A stretch of 64,000 nt of DNA from Viola odorata. Taxonomy: Eukaryota; Streptophyta; Magnoliopsida; Malpighiales; Violaceae. The stretch covers positions 20,026,078-20,090,077 of the forward strand of contig OY829537.1 of NCBI GenBank assembly GCA_963691705.1. The letters run 5' to 3'. The translations under genes and the position numbers were made by a program. Positions 48,801 to 59,240 of this stretch are shown piece by piece. The notes under the pieces are model-generated. The model was not told where the DNA came from, made no database searches, and saw only the letters and a program-made list of their open reading frames with translations. Numbering within the stretch: the first letter of the stretch is position 1; every line of letters begins with the position of its first letter.

Positions 48801-49927
48801 AATATCAGGAACAACACAGTTTTACGCAAATTGTAATACTTTAACTGCGTAAATTTGATGGTTATTTACATAGGCATGTTCATAAAAAATGAGATCGCAA
48901 AAGAACCAAACTGCAGAGTGCGTGAAAGAAACTGTATCAGAAGGAACGTAGGGCCTCAAGCTTCTACATCTTATTGGATTTTGATGTGAAGATGAAATAC
49001 ACAGAAGACTTAAACTAATTTTGAAAAACTTTTTTCAAGGTGTTTGCTGGTTGTGTAAAAAGTGCAGGTGCACCTCTTAACATTCTTTCAGCATGCCCCA
49101 CCAAACGTTAGTCAAGAGGCAGTTGAGAACACAGAGTATCATGGCCAGTGAGACTTTTACATACAAACTAAATCTTACAGTTAGGCCACATTACGTGACA
49201 CAGCAACATCTGACTACCAGATTATGTACAAATTCTACACACCATGTTAAAACAAAGACGAAAAGGCTGACAACCTACCTTTCTTCATGCATTGTGCGAT
49301 ATTATGGGAAGTGAACTGTTCCTCTTCACCCCTTCTATCAACCATCACTTTGCGATAATCTTCCAGCATCAGAGGAGCCAATGCCTTTGTCGGGTACTGA
49401 AGTGCAAACACCAACCCCAAATAAAGCTACAAACCTCAAAACACACCACCCAAACTCGATCAGTCTAGCATTTCATCAAGCACATACCGTCATGTAAACT
49501 GGTCCGCTATACCCGCAAACTTCAGTGAAGTAAGGAAGTGCGCCAACATGGTCAAGATGACTGCAACCACCAACAGAAATTTTAGAACAACACATATTGA
49601 AGAAAGGAATTGGAAACGAAGAAGAGCGAGAAGATTTTGTTGGAGAATACAAGTGAGTTATGATGACGCAATCAAGAGCTCCGTCAAAGTCGCTGGATTT
49701 AGAAATCAGAGAGAAATCAGGGTAACGACGGTGGTCTTCATAGCCCATGTGCATCCCGCAATCAAACATGATACGTTTACCGTTGATTGTTACCACCACG
49801 CAGCTCTTCCCAACTTCCTGCCCAGCACCTGAAACACACAAGGTGGGTACAATTTAACTGGGGATGGAATTCAAGGAACCATGTGAAGGGGAAGATAATT
49901 ACCAAGGATCAGACATTCGATTCCCAT
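39861..49927 (-). CDS. CPSF73-II: Cleavage and polyadenylation specificity factor 73-II (CPSF3-II)
   Basis: This is a metallo-beta-lactamase/beta-CASP RNA endonuclease of the CPSF73/INTS11 group. Exons: 49903-49927, 49651-49828, 49488-49560, 49279-49396, 48654-48727, 46831-46967, 45718-45781, 45302-45367, 43046-43115, 42364-42468, 41601-41742, 40911-41007 and 39861-40601. They total 1890 nt, 629 residues, all GT-AG and in phase. Catalytic elements are present: [13 protein letters not shown] (HxHxDH, split by an intron), [26 protein letters not shown], the beta-CASP motif [25 protein letters not shown] and [10 protein letters not shown]. The start [15 protein letters not shown] matches the family. 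The C-terminal part (KKCSLLQLL to the end) is the variable tail. Intron 8 (43116-45301) hosts a Harbinger-like insertion. The family includes the Arabidopsis female-gametophyte gene FEG, from memory. Confidence 0.95.
43405..44814. mobile_element. PIF/Harbinger-like non-autonomous element in a CPSF73-II intron
   Basis: The ends are GGTAGTGTTTGGTT and, at the right, AACCAAACGCTACC, flanked by TTA on each side (43402-43404 and 44815-44817). A TTA target duplication with a GG(N)TGTTTGG end is the signature of PIF/Harbinger elements. At 1410 bp it is longer than most Tourist MITEs but has no transposase frame. It lies wholly inside intron 8. Confidence 0.85.
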
Positions 49928-50678
49928 GGTTTCAGTAAAACCCTAGGCTGCAACTCTGCAAGGCTTTGTGCTTCGCGCGCTTTTATTTGATTGTTTTTTC
50001 ACAAAAATATAAAAAAAAATTGAAATTTAAAAACACTATTAATGTAGATAATGGTGGTGTGGATTAACCACAGATAAACGGCTTACATATAACTGCTCAA
50101 TTATTGCGTAGTAAGTATTTATTTAATTCTCGGTTTGACCGAGATGCTAATAGAGAAATTGAATAAAATATTAATCATTTGATTAAAATTAATGTTGATT
50201 TTATTGTATAAAAAAACGTTACGAATCTTTAAATCATTTAGATTGATCATATCAATTTTTTTAAGTTAGAAAATTTAAGAAAATTAATAATATATATATA
50301 TACTCTAATATTTTAGCATGCTTTTAGTGATCTGCTAATACACAATTAGCTTTAACCACATTAAAAAATAGATCTTTCTTTTTTATTTTAAATGATCTAT
50401 AAATTAAAATGGACCCATGTAAGGATGCATGATGAGCTATATGTTTCTAGAACAGGACTGCAACATTCAATCAGGAGAGTTAAAACTCGCAACTTTACTC
50501 CTCACTTTTATCTCTTCGTAGTCTTAATTTGTTTTGCAGTTAATTATTTTATCAACCAGACAAACTATGTATGTTGTTAGCTTCCAGGTCTGTATATTGT
50601 TGGCAATGTCTTGTTTTCTGATTCATCCAATCACCTATAAATGTACTTGTATATATCAGATTAAACAACAGCTGGTAG
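49928..50678. promoter_or_regulatory. Divergent intergenic region, CPSF73-II and F-box gene
   Basis: The two coding regions are transcribed apart across 751 bp, so both promoters are expected here. The DNA is AT-rich. No specific element was identified. Confidence 0.5.
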
Positions 50679-52190
50679 ATGAAGAGGCATAGAGCTAAAG
50701 GTGATGATTATTGTCACAGCCGAAATAGAAGCATAAAGAGAGGTGAAGGGGGTGATGGGGCAGAGGAGGATAGGATTAGTGCATTGCCATGTGACATTCT
50801 AGTGCTTATCCTATCCTGCTTGAGCTTGAAAGAAGCTGAAAGGAAGAGCGTTGTTTCCAGGAGGTGGAAGGACTTGTGGAGATCTTTTACTTTGGACTTT
50901 GACGGCCGAAGGTGCGATGACGATGTTTCATTTGAAGTCACGAAATGAACAATTTGCTGTTGCCAGAACAAAGTATGTGAAATGGGTGTATAAGGTTTTG
51001 AATTCACTGCGGTGCCCAACAGTAGAAGGGTTCAGGATTTGTTTTCATGTGGAATGTGTGCAACTCTTGGGGAATGGATACGTTTCTCAATTCAGAAACA
51101 AGTCAAAACATTGGAGCTGGACTTAACTTCTGAATTCTTACATCCCGAAGATGTTACAAATTTCATGTTATCCCCTTGTTTGGTCAATGCTTTTACTTCT
51201 TTGAGAGCCTTGCGTCTGAAATGGGTAGACATGACAACAGAAGCCATGGACTCCCTTCTATCTTCATGTGTGCATCTTGAGGAGTTGAGCTTGGAGCATT
51301 CTGCACGTATTGAGGCCCTTAAATTTTCTTCCCCCTCACTTAAGTTGAAGTACCTGAAGATATGGGCCTGCTTCAGTTTGAAAGGGGTTGAGATATCAGC
51401 TATGTATCTCTTGTCTTTTGCATGCTATGGAGAAAGTACATGCATCAGTTTTATTAATGCCCCTAGTCTTAAGGAGGTTTCTCTTGGCGGTGAATTTCTA
51501 ATAGACGACCTACCAAGTCATCGTCTTCTCCTTTCACAACTACAGACCCTTAGGTTGTCCCTGCCATGCTTTTTTTGAGCAACACATTCGTATGCATATT
51601 TTCCACTGACTTTTCTTATTTGTTAGTTTCTTTACTTTTATATTGGTTGTCTTTTTTAACAGTGTAAGGAAGGTGTATTCCGTGACATTCCTGATCTAGG
51701 AAATGCCATTCATCTGGATCTGTATACAAGTACTGTTTGGGTTGCTGCGTATGCTTGTGATACCTTCTTCAAAGCATGTACTGGCTTGCAACGCTTTACA
51801 TTTAAGGTATTACCATCGGCTGTTCTAATTATCTATCATAACGTAGTTGTTATTGTTCAACCCTGTGATGGTATTTTTTCCCCTGGTTGGTGGCAGACAT
51901 CATTGGACGAAACCGCCCATTATTGGAAATTTGACAACTACCATCCTCTTAGGAGCCTTCAGGTGGTAGAACTTCTTGGCTTCCGTGGGTTGCCAGCTGA
52001 AGTTGAGTTGCTCTTGTATCTGCTTCAGAGTTCCGAGCAGCTTGTGAAAATAATTATACATCCTTGTTTTGGGATAACTGGATTCTTGAAGGAGACGCGG
52101 GGCAGGAAAACTGAGAGGTACAAGAAAGCTAGAGACTGTGCCTTGGAGCTGAAAGCTGCACTGCCTGCATGGGAATTTGTTGCACTGTAA
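50679..52190 (+). pseudogene. F-box/LRR/FBD-type gene with two frameshifts
   Basis: It resembles plant F-box proteins that recruit targets to SCF ubiquitin ligases. The F-box is at residues 31-70 (DRISALPCDILVLILSCLSL then SRRWKDLW). The frame is lost near 50945, where family sequence continues in the next frame (ARTKYVKWVYKVLNSL), and is regained near 51060 (LGEWIRFSIQKQVKTLELDL), so two compensating shifts surround about 110 bp. LRR-like repeats follow (LRALRLKWVDMTT, LEELSLEH). The frame closes at 51578 and resumes after a probable acceptor at 51662 (CKEGVFRDIPDLGN). The FBD-like end (LRSLQVVELLGFRGLPAEVE) runs to TAA at 52190. An in-frame 90-nt intron at 51807-51896 is likely. It is probably a recent pseudogene; two sequencing errors are the alternative. 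Confidence 0.75.
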
Positions 52191-52652
52191 AAACATAAGT
52201 TAATGCTGCAATGCTGGAAAAAAACATTAGTCTTGGATCACTTACTCCAATCAGACTATTTATAATAAGCATATTTATTTATTTTGTCCTATGGTTTTGA
52301 AGCGTTTGTTACAGAACATGTTCCGTGAGATTCTATGGTTGTAAAACACAAGTCCTCATTGTGATCACATAGTCTGAACAGAATTTTACTGTACCAACAC
52401 CTTTGTCACTCATTAAATTTGATTGGCTGGAATGGAACCCTTCTTTCTTTGACGACTTCATTTTGTTAATGCCTCCTTCTACAGCACCTGTGCAGATGAA
52501 ATTGCATAAGAATGATGTCTACGAAGCGGCAAAGTTTATTAAAGAAATCTGTCTCGTTTGTTAGCTCATTAATGGCACAGGTGATAAATTCATGTCTTTT
52601 CTTAGCCTAATTTGTATACTAAGTTGATGTTACTTTGCGATGGAGTTGAGGG
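52191..52652. other. Region between the F-box gene and the retrotransposon
   Basis: An open stretch at 52494-52562 reads QMKLHKNDVYEAAKFIKEI and looks exon-like, but I do not recognise it. It may belong to the same unknown gene as the exon-like pieces right of the retrotransposon. GAGGG at 52648-52652 is the left target duplication. Confidence 0.35.
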
Positions 52653-53814
52653 TGATAAAAGGCCTAGAGGGGGGGTGAATAGGCAAATAAAATTCTAACA
52701 CAAAGAGTAAGGAAATATGAGTGCGGAAAAGAGAATGTAAAAACACAAGGATATATAGTGGTTCCAATTCCTCAATGAATTGTACTCCACTACCTAAGAG
52801 TCCTCCTCTTAGGATTTTGAACAACGACCACTTCGTTATTTACCTTGAGTTTTTACGGGTTCAACTCAAACCTTACACCTTGGTTTTTCCGGGCTCAACC
52901 AATAAACCTTTCACCTTGGTTTTTGCGGGCTCAACCAATAAACCTTACACTTGGTTTTTACTAAGGGCTCAACCAACAAACCTTACACTTGGTTTTTGCT
53001 AAGGCTCAACCACAACCTATCACAATCAAGATTACTTGACAAGAGAAATGTTAAATGGCAACACAAAATTGGTGTACAGATAAACTATGTATGATTCAAT
53101 AATAACACCAATAAATGAACAATATTACCTCAAGAAGAAAGCGATCCAAACTCGAATTGAAAGACGCAAGAATGGTTGAAAATCGATAAATGAAGCTTGC
53201 GTTATAAAACTTTAATTAAAGGAGTTTGTAAATGTGATTTGTGTATATGAAACTTGTAAAATGCTTTCTTATCTTTTATAACTCATCTTAGATGAGTATT
53301 TATAGTGTCAAATGAGTAGAGGCTCATCCATGAAGGAAGGAGCCAAAAACTAGCCGTTTGCTACAGTAACAAAAATATATCCGTTTGCTACAGTGAAAAA
53401 TATAACCGTTGCTACAGTGAGTTTATCCGTTGCTACAGTTAAACTATCCGTTGCTACGGTGGAACTATTCGTTCCCGTTGCTACAGTGAGTTTATCCGTT
53501 GCTACAGTGAAACTCTCCGTTGCTACAGTGAAATCAAAAACTCTTTTCCCAAAAATTATTTTTCGTGTAAAAAAACTTTTGACACTTTCCTTGAGGTATT
53601 ATCGAACATAAATCAAGTGCTAATTAGAATCATACTTACACGTTTAAAGTCCTAATGTACACTTGATCTTCTAGCTTGCGATATCTTGATTTGTTGCCTC
53701 TTATTTGTTCCATCGCAAACTACACACATTTTAACTTCAAATTGCATTAGTATTATTAATTAGTTTGTGTGTCTAAAATCATCAAAACAAGAGTAAGTTG
53801 CCCTTGGGCTAACA
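52653..53814 (-). repeat. 3' LTR (left copy)
   Basis: It starts TGATAAAAGGCCTAGAGG on the plus strand and ends GGGCTAACA. It contains the tandem GGCTCAACCAATAAACC block (about 52848-53016), a TATAAATA box on the minus strand at 53297-53304, and the CCGTTGCTACAGTGA block (about 53355-53532). It is identical in length to 57397-58558. Confidence 0.97.
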
Positions 53815-53828
53815 ATCTCCCCCTTTTT
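53815..53828 (-). other. Polypurine tract (PPT)
   Basis: On the minus strand AAAAAGGGGGAGAT lies directly before the 3' LTR start TGTTAG. Further AAGGGGGAG copies lie near 53988, 54039 and 54057. Multiplied PPT copies are a described feature of Sireviruses. Confidence 0.85.
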
Positions 53829-55504
53829 GATGATGACAACCACAAACTAATATCAAAACATTTTTAAACTAGCAATTGAAATTGAAGTTAAATGGAGAAA
53901 ACTTACATCTCCTATCTTTGCCAAATAAATGCTCCCCATACATAAACCATTAGTGCACATAGAGCATAGCAAAGATTTCAAAGATTTGCTCCCCCTTAAT
54001 CTTACCTTTCTCCCCATTCTATAAGCTTCGTTACCAATCTCCCCCTTAACTTATTCTCCCCCTTTGTCATTAGCAAAAAGGGTTAATAAAATAAGGAAAG
54101 TCAATTAAGATCATATGAGGAGTAATAAAGAAGCAAGCAAAGATCAAATCCAAAAATACTTTAACAAGTATTAAGATCAAACAATTATCCAATCCAAAAG
54201 TCAAAATACAAATATGAATAGTAAGATTATAAAGATGGATGATCTAAAAATGCATAATTAAAACAGAATTTTTATTCAACAAACATGTCACGTTACACGA
54301 AACGTAGAGAACATTTAGAACATTGAAAATACTCAAGAACTAAACCTAATTAAAATTCCTTCATAATGAAATATTACAACTCTTATTCAACCTAAAAGAC
54401 CATTACAAAGTATAAGAACAAATACATTTAAAATATAAAATACACGATACAAAGATGTGATCAAAGATGGCATTGAGGTGAAGGGCAATCACATGGAGGA
54501 CAATGACAAGGAGGGCACATGAACATGTCAACATTCTTTGGACAATTTTGTAGGATGAGAAAGGGTAAAGCAATGTAAGAAATCATCAATGCCAAAATGG
54601 CCAATATCATCCTCATCTCAAACGAAAGCATTTTGAAGATTCGAAGGAATTTGAAGGTAAGGCTTTCCGTTTAGGATATCTCTAGAGGTGTAATCTTAGG
54701 GCTATTTAAACACAAAAATGGCTGCTTAAGATCTAAGAATTACGGCTCGAGGATAGGCAATGTCGTTGACTATTATGCCCAACGCATGCGAACGAGGAGA
54801 TCGAATAAATTTAGTAGGATTTGGTCAGGATTTTTCGAAGAGAAAATCTTCTAAACACTGTAATCATTTTGACTCATATTTGTATATCCAAAAAATATCA
54901 CATCAATCTGATTTTCTCAATGATCACTCACATGAACAAAAGCATACATGGATAGAAAGAAATGATTCTAATTAAGCACGTATATACACAAACAAACAAA
55001 AATAATTTATGGCAATTTATAGCATATATGATTATGGATGTTAATAACTAACATAATCATTTAAATCAAGTATTGCATCAATAATTAATCTCATAAGCAT
55101 AATTTAAAAGAAGGAGTTTTTAGGAATACCGGTTGCGATTACTCAATATATAGCATATGCTATTTCGCAAAAATTACTTCCATATTTGCAACCGAGGCAA
55201 TCATCAAAATCAAAGCCTACTTGTCGGTTTTCCCTTGGGCTACCAATCAAGTAAAATTCCTACAAAACAATTCTTTCTAAACAAATTCATGAGATAACTA
55301 TTTAACACAAGAATTAATTATGATCAATATTAGAAATTTGAATCAATGATCAATATTAGAAATTTGAATCAATCAAATATATTAAATAACATTGCCAAAA
55401 TTACCAAAAGGGTGAGTTTCGATTCATCACCCGACTTGTGCCACGAATACCCTAAATATATTTCATTTATCTTCAAGGGGTTTCCGGCACTACTACAAAA
55501 CAAA
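53829..55504 (-). other. Non-coding internal domain of the retrotransposon
   Basis: This lies between the gag stop and the PPT, where pol would normally be. No protease, integrase or reverse-transcriptase motif is readable on either strand. Confidence 0.8.
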
Positions 55505-57349
55505 CTAGTTAGTTTTAGGAACCCAAGCACGTTTGGATCCTTTCTTAGCAAATGCATTCTTTTGTGCCCACATTTGTTTTGCATAAACAAGTCCTTTACG
55601 AATAAAGCAAAAATATGCTAAATGACCATTCTTATGACAATAATCACATTTATACAAAGGTCTATCATGTGATTGATTTGAAGAACTAGCATGGTCACAA
55701 TTTCTTGCTTTAACAAAAGATGTTTTAGAATTATTCATGCTAGAAGAGTTATCAAATCCAATTCCTCTTCTATCAAAATTAGTCTTTTGCTCATTTAAAC
55801 ACTTTTGTTGACTTTGTGCACTTTGAATAAGTTTAGCTAAAGTAGCTTCAAGAGTTTTAATCTTTTCATTTAAAAGAGCTACTTCTTTACTAGAGTTTGC
55901 ACAAAGTTCACATCTAGAGTTTTTCTTTCCATTAGCAATTTCTAATGATTTAAGCTCATCTCTAGTATTAGCCAAAACATCTCTTAAATCTTCATTGTCA
56001 TTTTTCAAAAAATCATTTTCCTCTTTAAGAGATTTGTTCAAGGTTTCTAATTCAAGAATATCCTTTTCCAATTTTTCTAAATCCTTAGCATGTTTAGCAT
56101 TTTGCTTGCAAGATTTTTTAAAATGATTCGACAATTCATCAAAAGCTTCTTGCAATCCATATTCATTATCAAGAGATTGAGAAGAGTTTACCTCATCATC
56201 GCTTTCCTCTTGTGCCATAAGACACACATTTGTACATCCGTTGAATGAGGTGGAAGTTGATGAAGAACTCCTTTGAGAAGCATCACTTTCTACATTTGCA
56301 AAGAAACATATGTTTGATATCTCTTCTCCGGATGAGGATGTCGATGAATTACCCTTTGACTCCTCCTCATCATCATCATCATCCCAAGTAGTAGCTTTAA
56401 GTGCTCTTCTATGATGATTTTTGCTGTTATTTTTATCTCTTGACCGTCTCTTTGATTTTTCAAGTCTAGGACACTCACTCTTTACATGTCCTGGCTTTTC
56501 ACATTCAAAGCAAATAACATCATTTCTAAAATCGGATTTAGAAGAGTTAGAAGACTTACTTTGATACTTTTTCTTCTTTTTATCCCAAAATTTCTTGAAT
56601 TGTTTGGAAAAGAGAGCCATTTCACGTTCTTCTTCTTGTGCCTTGAAGGCTACATTGTTGCTCTTGACATTTTGCACTTCCGGTTCTCCCATATTGAGTT
56701 TATACTCAAAAGCCGTAAGAGAGCCAACAAGTTGAGAGAATGTAGGTCTCTTTTCAAGCTCATCAAAAATAGAAGTCTTGGCATTCCAAGAGTTAGGTAA
56801 AATACTAAGAAGTTTTCTTACCATCTCCTCATCACTAGGAGTCCAACCAAGAGTTCCCATAGTATTGCAAATATTTTGAATTCTAGTGCTTAAATCATAA
56901 ATAGTCTCACCACTTTTCATATTAAGTAATTCATACTCACGCTTGAGTGTGTTGAGTCTAATGGTTCTCACTTGAGGAGTACCTTCATGAGCTGTCTCCA
57001 AAGTTTCCCAAACATCTTTGGACAATTTGCAAGCACTAACACGATTAAATTCATTTTGAGAAATTGCACAAAATAAAGCAAACCTTGCCTTGTCTTCACT
57101 TTGTTTTCTTGAAACCGATCCAGCTGGCCACTTGTCAAATGGAAGAGGTTTTGTTGATCCATCTTCAGCCGGTGGTTCCATGGGAGTTGCAAATCCATGT
57201 AAGACACAATCTAGCATAATTTGATCTTGTCCACCTAGGAAGGCTAACATCTTTGTCTTCCATTGCAAGTAGTTGTTTCCATCAAGAAATGGTGGACGGT
57301 TGAGTGCAGCACTTACATATAATCCCTCTTGAGCCATTTGATCTTTCAC
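55505..57349 (-). CDS. gag: Retrotransposon Gag polyprotein (614 aa)
   Basis: Structural capsid/nucleocapsid protein of the LTR element. The start is 48 nt inside the 5' LTR boundary. It begins with the copia Gag signature PPFLDGNNYLQWKTKM. The central capsid region includes NEFNRVSACKLSKDVWETLE and MKSGETIYDLSTRIQNI. Two CCHC zinc knuckles are visible: CFECEKPGHVKSEC (about residue 281) and CDYCHKNGHLAYFC (about 577). Between them lies a Lys/Ser-rich then acidic stretch, followed by a long heptad-rich coiled coil (LEKLEKDILELETLNKSLKE). Two knuckles and a coiled coil in a large Gag are typical of Sireviruses. The frame stops after AWVPKTN, just where an autonomous element would run on into protease. 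The frame is fully open, consistent with recent activity. Confidence 0.93.
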   Translation of the reverse strand: MKDQMAQEGLYVSAALNRPPFLDGNNYLQWKTKMLAFLGGQDQIMLDCVLHGFATPMEPPAEDGSTKPLPFDKWPAGSVSRKQSEDKARFALFCAISQNEFNRVSACKLSKDVWETLETAHEGTPQVRTIRLNTLKREYELLNMKSGETIYDLSTRIQNICNTMGTLGWTPSDEEMVRKLLSILPNSWNAKTSIFDELEKRPTFSQLVGSLTAFEYKLNMGEPEVQNVKSNNVAFKAQEEEREMALFSKQFKKFWDKKKKKYQSKSSNSSKSDFRNDVICFECEKPGHVKSECPRLEKSKRRSRDKNNSKNHHRRALKATTWDDDDDEEESKGNSSTSSSGEEISNICFFANVESDASQRSSSSTSTSFNGCTNVCLMAQEESDDEVNSSQSLDNEYGLQEAFDELSNHFKKSCKQNAKHAKDLEKLEKDILELETLNKSLKEENDFLKNDNEDLRDVLANTRDELKSLEIANGKKNSRCELCANSSKEVALLNEKIKTLEATLAKLIQSAQSQQKCLNEQKTNFDRRGIGFDNSSSMNNSKTSFVKARNCDHASSSNQSHDRPLYKCDYCHKNGHLAYFCFIRKGLVYAKQMWAQKNAFAKKGSKRAWVPKTN

Positions 57350-57378
57350 TTGAGGCGATTAAACCTACAAAACAAGTA

Positions 57379-57394
57379 CCTTGCTCCGCTACCA
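57379..57394 (-). other. Primer binding site
   Basis: On the minus strand TGGTAGCGGAGCAAGG lies two bases inside the 5' LTR. It matches the complement of the plant initiator tRNA-Met 3' end (TGGTATCAGAGC plus four) at about 13 of 16 positions. The mismatches are unusual for so young an element. Confidence 0.7.
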
Positions 57395-57396
57395 AT

Positions 57397-58558
57397 TGAT
57401 AAAAGGCCTAGAGGGGGGGTGAATAGGCAAATAAAATTCTAACACAAAGAGTAAGGAAATATGAGTGCGGAAAAGAGAATGTAAAAACACAAGGATATAT
57501 AGTGGTTCCAATTCCTCAATGAATTGTACTTCACTACCTAAGAGTCCTCCTCTTAGGATTTTGAACAACGACCACTTCGTTATTTACCTTGAGTTTTTAC
57601 GGGTTCAACTCAAACCTTACACCTTGGTTTTTCCGGGCTCAACCAATAAACCTTTCACCTTGGTTTTTGCGGGCTCAACCAATAAACCTTACACTTGGTT
57701 TTTACTAAGGGCTCAACCAACAAACCTTACACTTGGTTTTTGCTAAGGCTCAACCACAACCTATCACAATCAAGATTACTTGACAAGAGAAATGTTAAAT
57801 GGCAACACAAAATTGGTGTACAGATAAACTATGTATGATTCAATAATAACACCAATAAATGAACAATATTACCTCAAGAAGAAAGCGATCCAAACTCGAA
57901 TTGAAAGACGCAAGAATGGTTGAAAATCGATAAATGAAGCTTGCGTTATAAAACTTTAATTAAAGGAGTTTGTAAATGTGATTTGTGTATATGAAACTTG
58001 TAAAATGCTTTCTTATCTTTTATAACTCATCTTAGATGAGTATTTATAGTGTCAAATGAGTAGAGGCTCATCCATGAAGGAAGGAGCCAAAAACTAGCCG
58101 TTTGCTACAGTAACAAAAATATATCCGTTTGCTACAGTGAAAAATATAACCGTTGCTACAGTGAGTTTATCCGTTGCTACAGTTAAACTATCCGTTGCTA
58201 CGGTGGAACTATTCGTTCCCGTTGCTACAGTGAGTTTATCCGTTGCTACAGTGAAACTCTCCGTTGCTACAGTGAAATCAAAAACTCTTTTCCCAAAAAT
58301 TATTTTTCGTGTAAAAAAACTTTTGACACTTTCCTTGAGGTATTATCGAACATAAATCAAGTGCTAATTAGAATCATACTTACACGTTTAAAGTCCTAAT
58401 GTACACTTGATCTTCTAGCTTGCGATATCTTGATTTGTTGCCTCTTATTTGTTCCATCGCAAACTACACACATTTTAACTTCAAATTGCATTAGTATTAT
58501 TAATTAGTTTGTGTGTCTAAAATCATCAAAACAAGAGTAAGTTGCCCTTGGGCTAACA
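57397..58558 (-). repeat. 5' LTR (right copy)
   Basis: This is the promoter-bearing LTR for minus-strand transcription. On that strand U3 contains the repeated CACTGTAGCAACGG array (about 58099-58276) ending about 50 bp before TATAAATA at 58041-58048. The R/U5 side contains the GGCTCAACCAATAAACC tandem block (about 57592-57760). Confidence 0.97.
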
Positions 58559-59240
58559 GAGGGGTCATTGTCGTACTAAGATTTCTGGCTAAAGAATCCT
58601 CTGGCTCTGATGTTTGACATGGCTGTCATGTACCCTCTGCTGAACTCTACCAGAAATATGTTCACTTCCTCACGGAACTTGTTCAGGTATTTTTATGTTA
58701 TGAGTAGCCCACTTGGCTAACAAAATTTCTGTATTTGGGACCCTTTTTAGTTTCAATGCTCAACCCCATTTAAGCATTTAAACCACCCTTCTTCTTCTTC
58801 TTCTCTTTAAGCGTTGGCTCACCTTGTCAAATTTGTTAGCCTTGATCTGTTAACGAAGTGGGTATTTTGTTATTAGTTCCTTTTGTTTGTTTGTTTGTTT
58901 CTTATGCGGGTGATGCTTTTCTTTTGTTTGATCTGGTATTTGGCTGCAGAAATGCCGAGGACAATGAGTACTTGGAAGGAATGAATCCTTTGCTTGAGTT
59001 TGTGATCACGTGACATAACGAGTACTGCTGCTCCTACGTTGCTCATGCTCAAAAATGAGAAGGGGTTATCTGCTAAAAACAGACTTTCTTTGGAATGTTT
59101 TGAATTCCACCAAGAAGCAGCCTTTACATTGGAGAGAAAGGTACTGTTTCTCCCCAAAAAAGTGCGTTGTTCAAGCTATATATGTAAATTACATTCATGA
59201 TCAATCCCTTTTTTGCGATCATTATATACCATTTTTTCCC
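58559..59240 (+). other. Unidentified exon-like pieces right of the retrotransposon
   Basis: At 58638-58685 the plus strand reads AELYQKYVHFLTELVQ followed by GTATTT, like an exon with a donor. At 58962-59013, after an acceptor-like AG, it reads NEYLEGMNPLLEFVIT and a stop. These look like the last exons of a gene that the retrotransposon may have interrupted, but I do not recognise the family. Simple repeats (CTT)n near 58790 and (GTTT)n near 58881 lie between them. Confidence 0.35.

Larger units (their letters stand above)
52653..58558 (-). mobile_element. Complete gag-only LTR retrotransposon, Ty1/copia Sirevirus-like
   Basis: The element is 5906 bp, bounded by GAGGG at 52648-52652 and 58559-58563. 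The two LTRs are 1162 bp each, start TG and end CA, and differ at only one position that I noticed (52787 versus 57531). The order on the minus strand is 5' LTR, PBS, gag, about 1.69 kb without protein-coding sequence, PPT, 3' LTR. Protease, integrase, reverse transcriptase and RNase H are all absent, so movement requires a helper element. Gag type and repeated polypurine-tract copies point to the Sirevirus lineage. Near-identical LTRs mean a very recent insertion. Confidence 0.95.

Noticed and set aside
52721..53002. Open frame in the left LTR, with its copy at 57465-57746
   Set aside because: It translates the CCAATAAACC tandem block on the strand opposite to the element's transcription and is not a gene.
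53355..53532. CRISPR-like look of the CCGTTGCTACAGTGA array
   Set aside because: Spacing is irregular, there are no unique spacers, it is eukaryotic DNA, and it is present in both LTRs.
53393..53611. Open frame translating the CCGTTGCTACAGTGA repeats in the left LTR, duplicated at 58137-58355
   Set aside because: It is a by-product of tandem repeats in the LTR and has no protein features.
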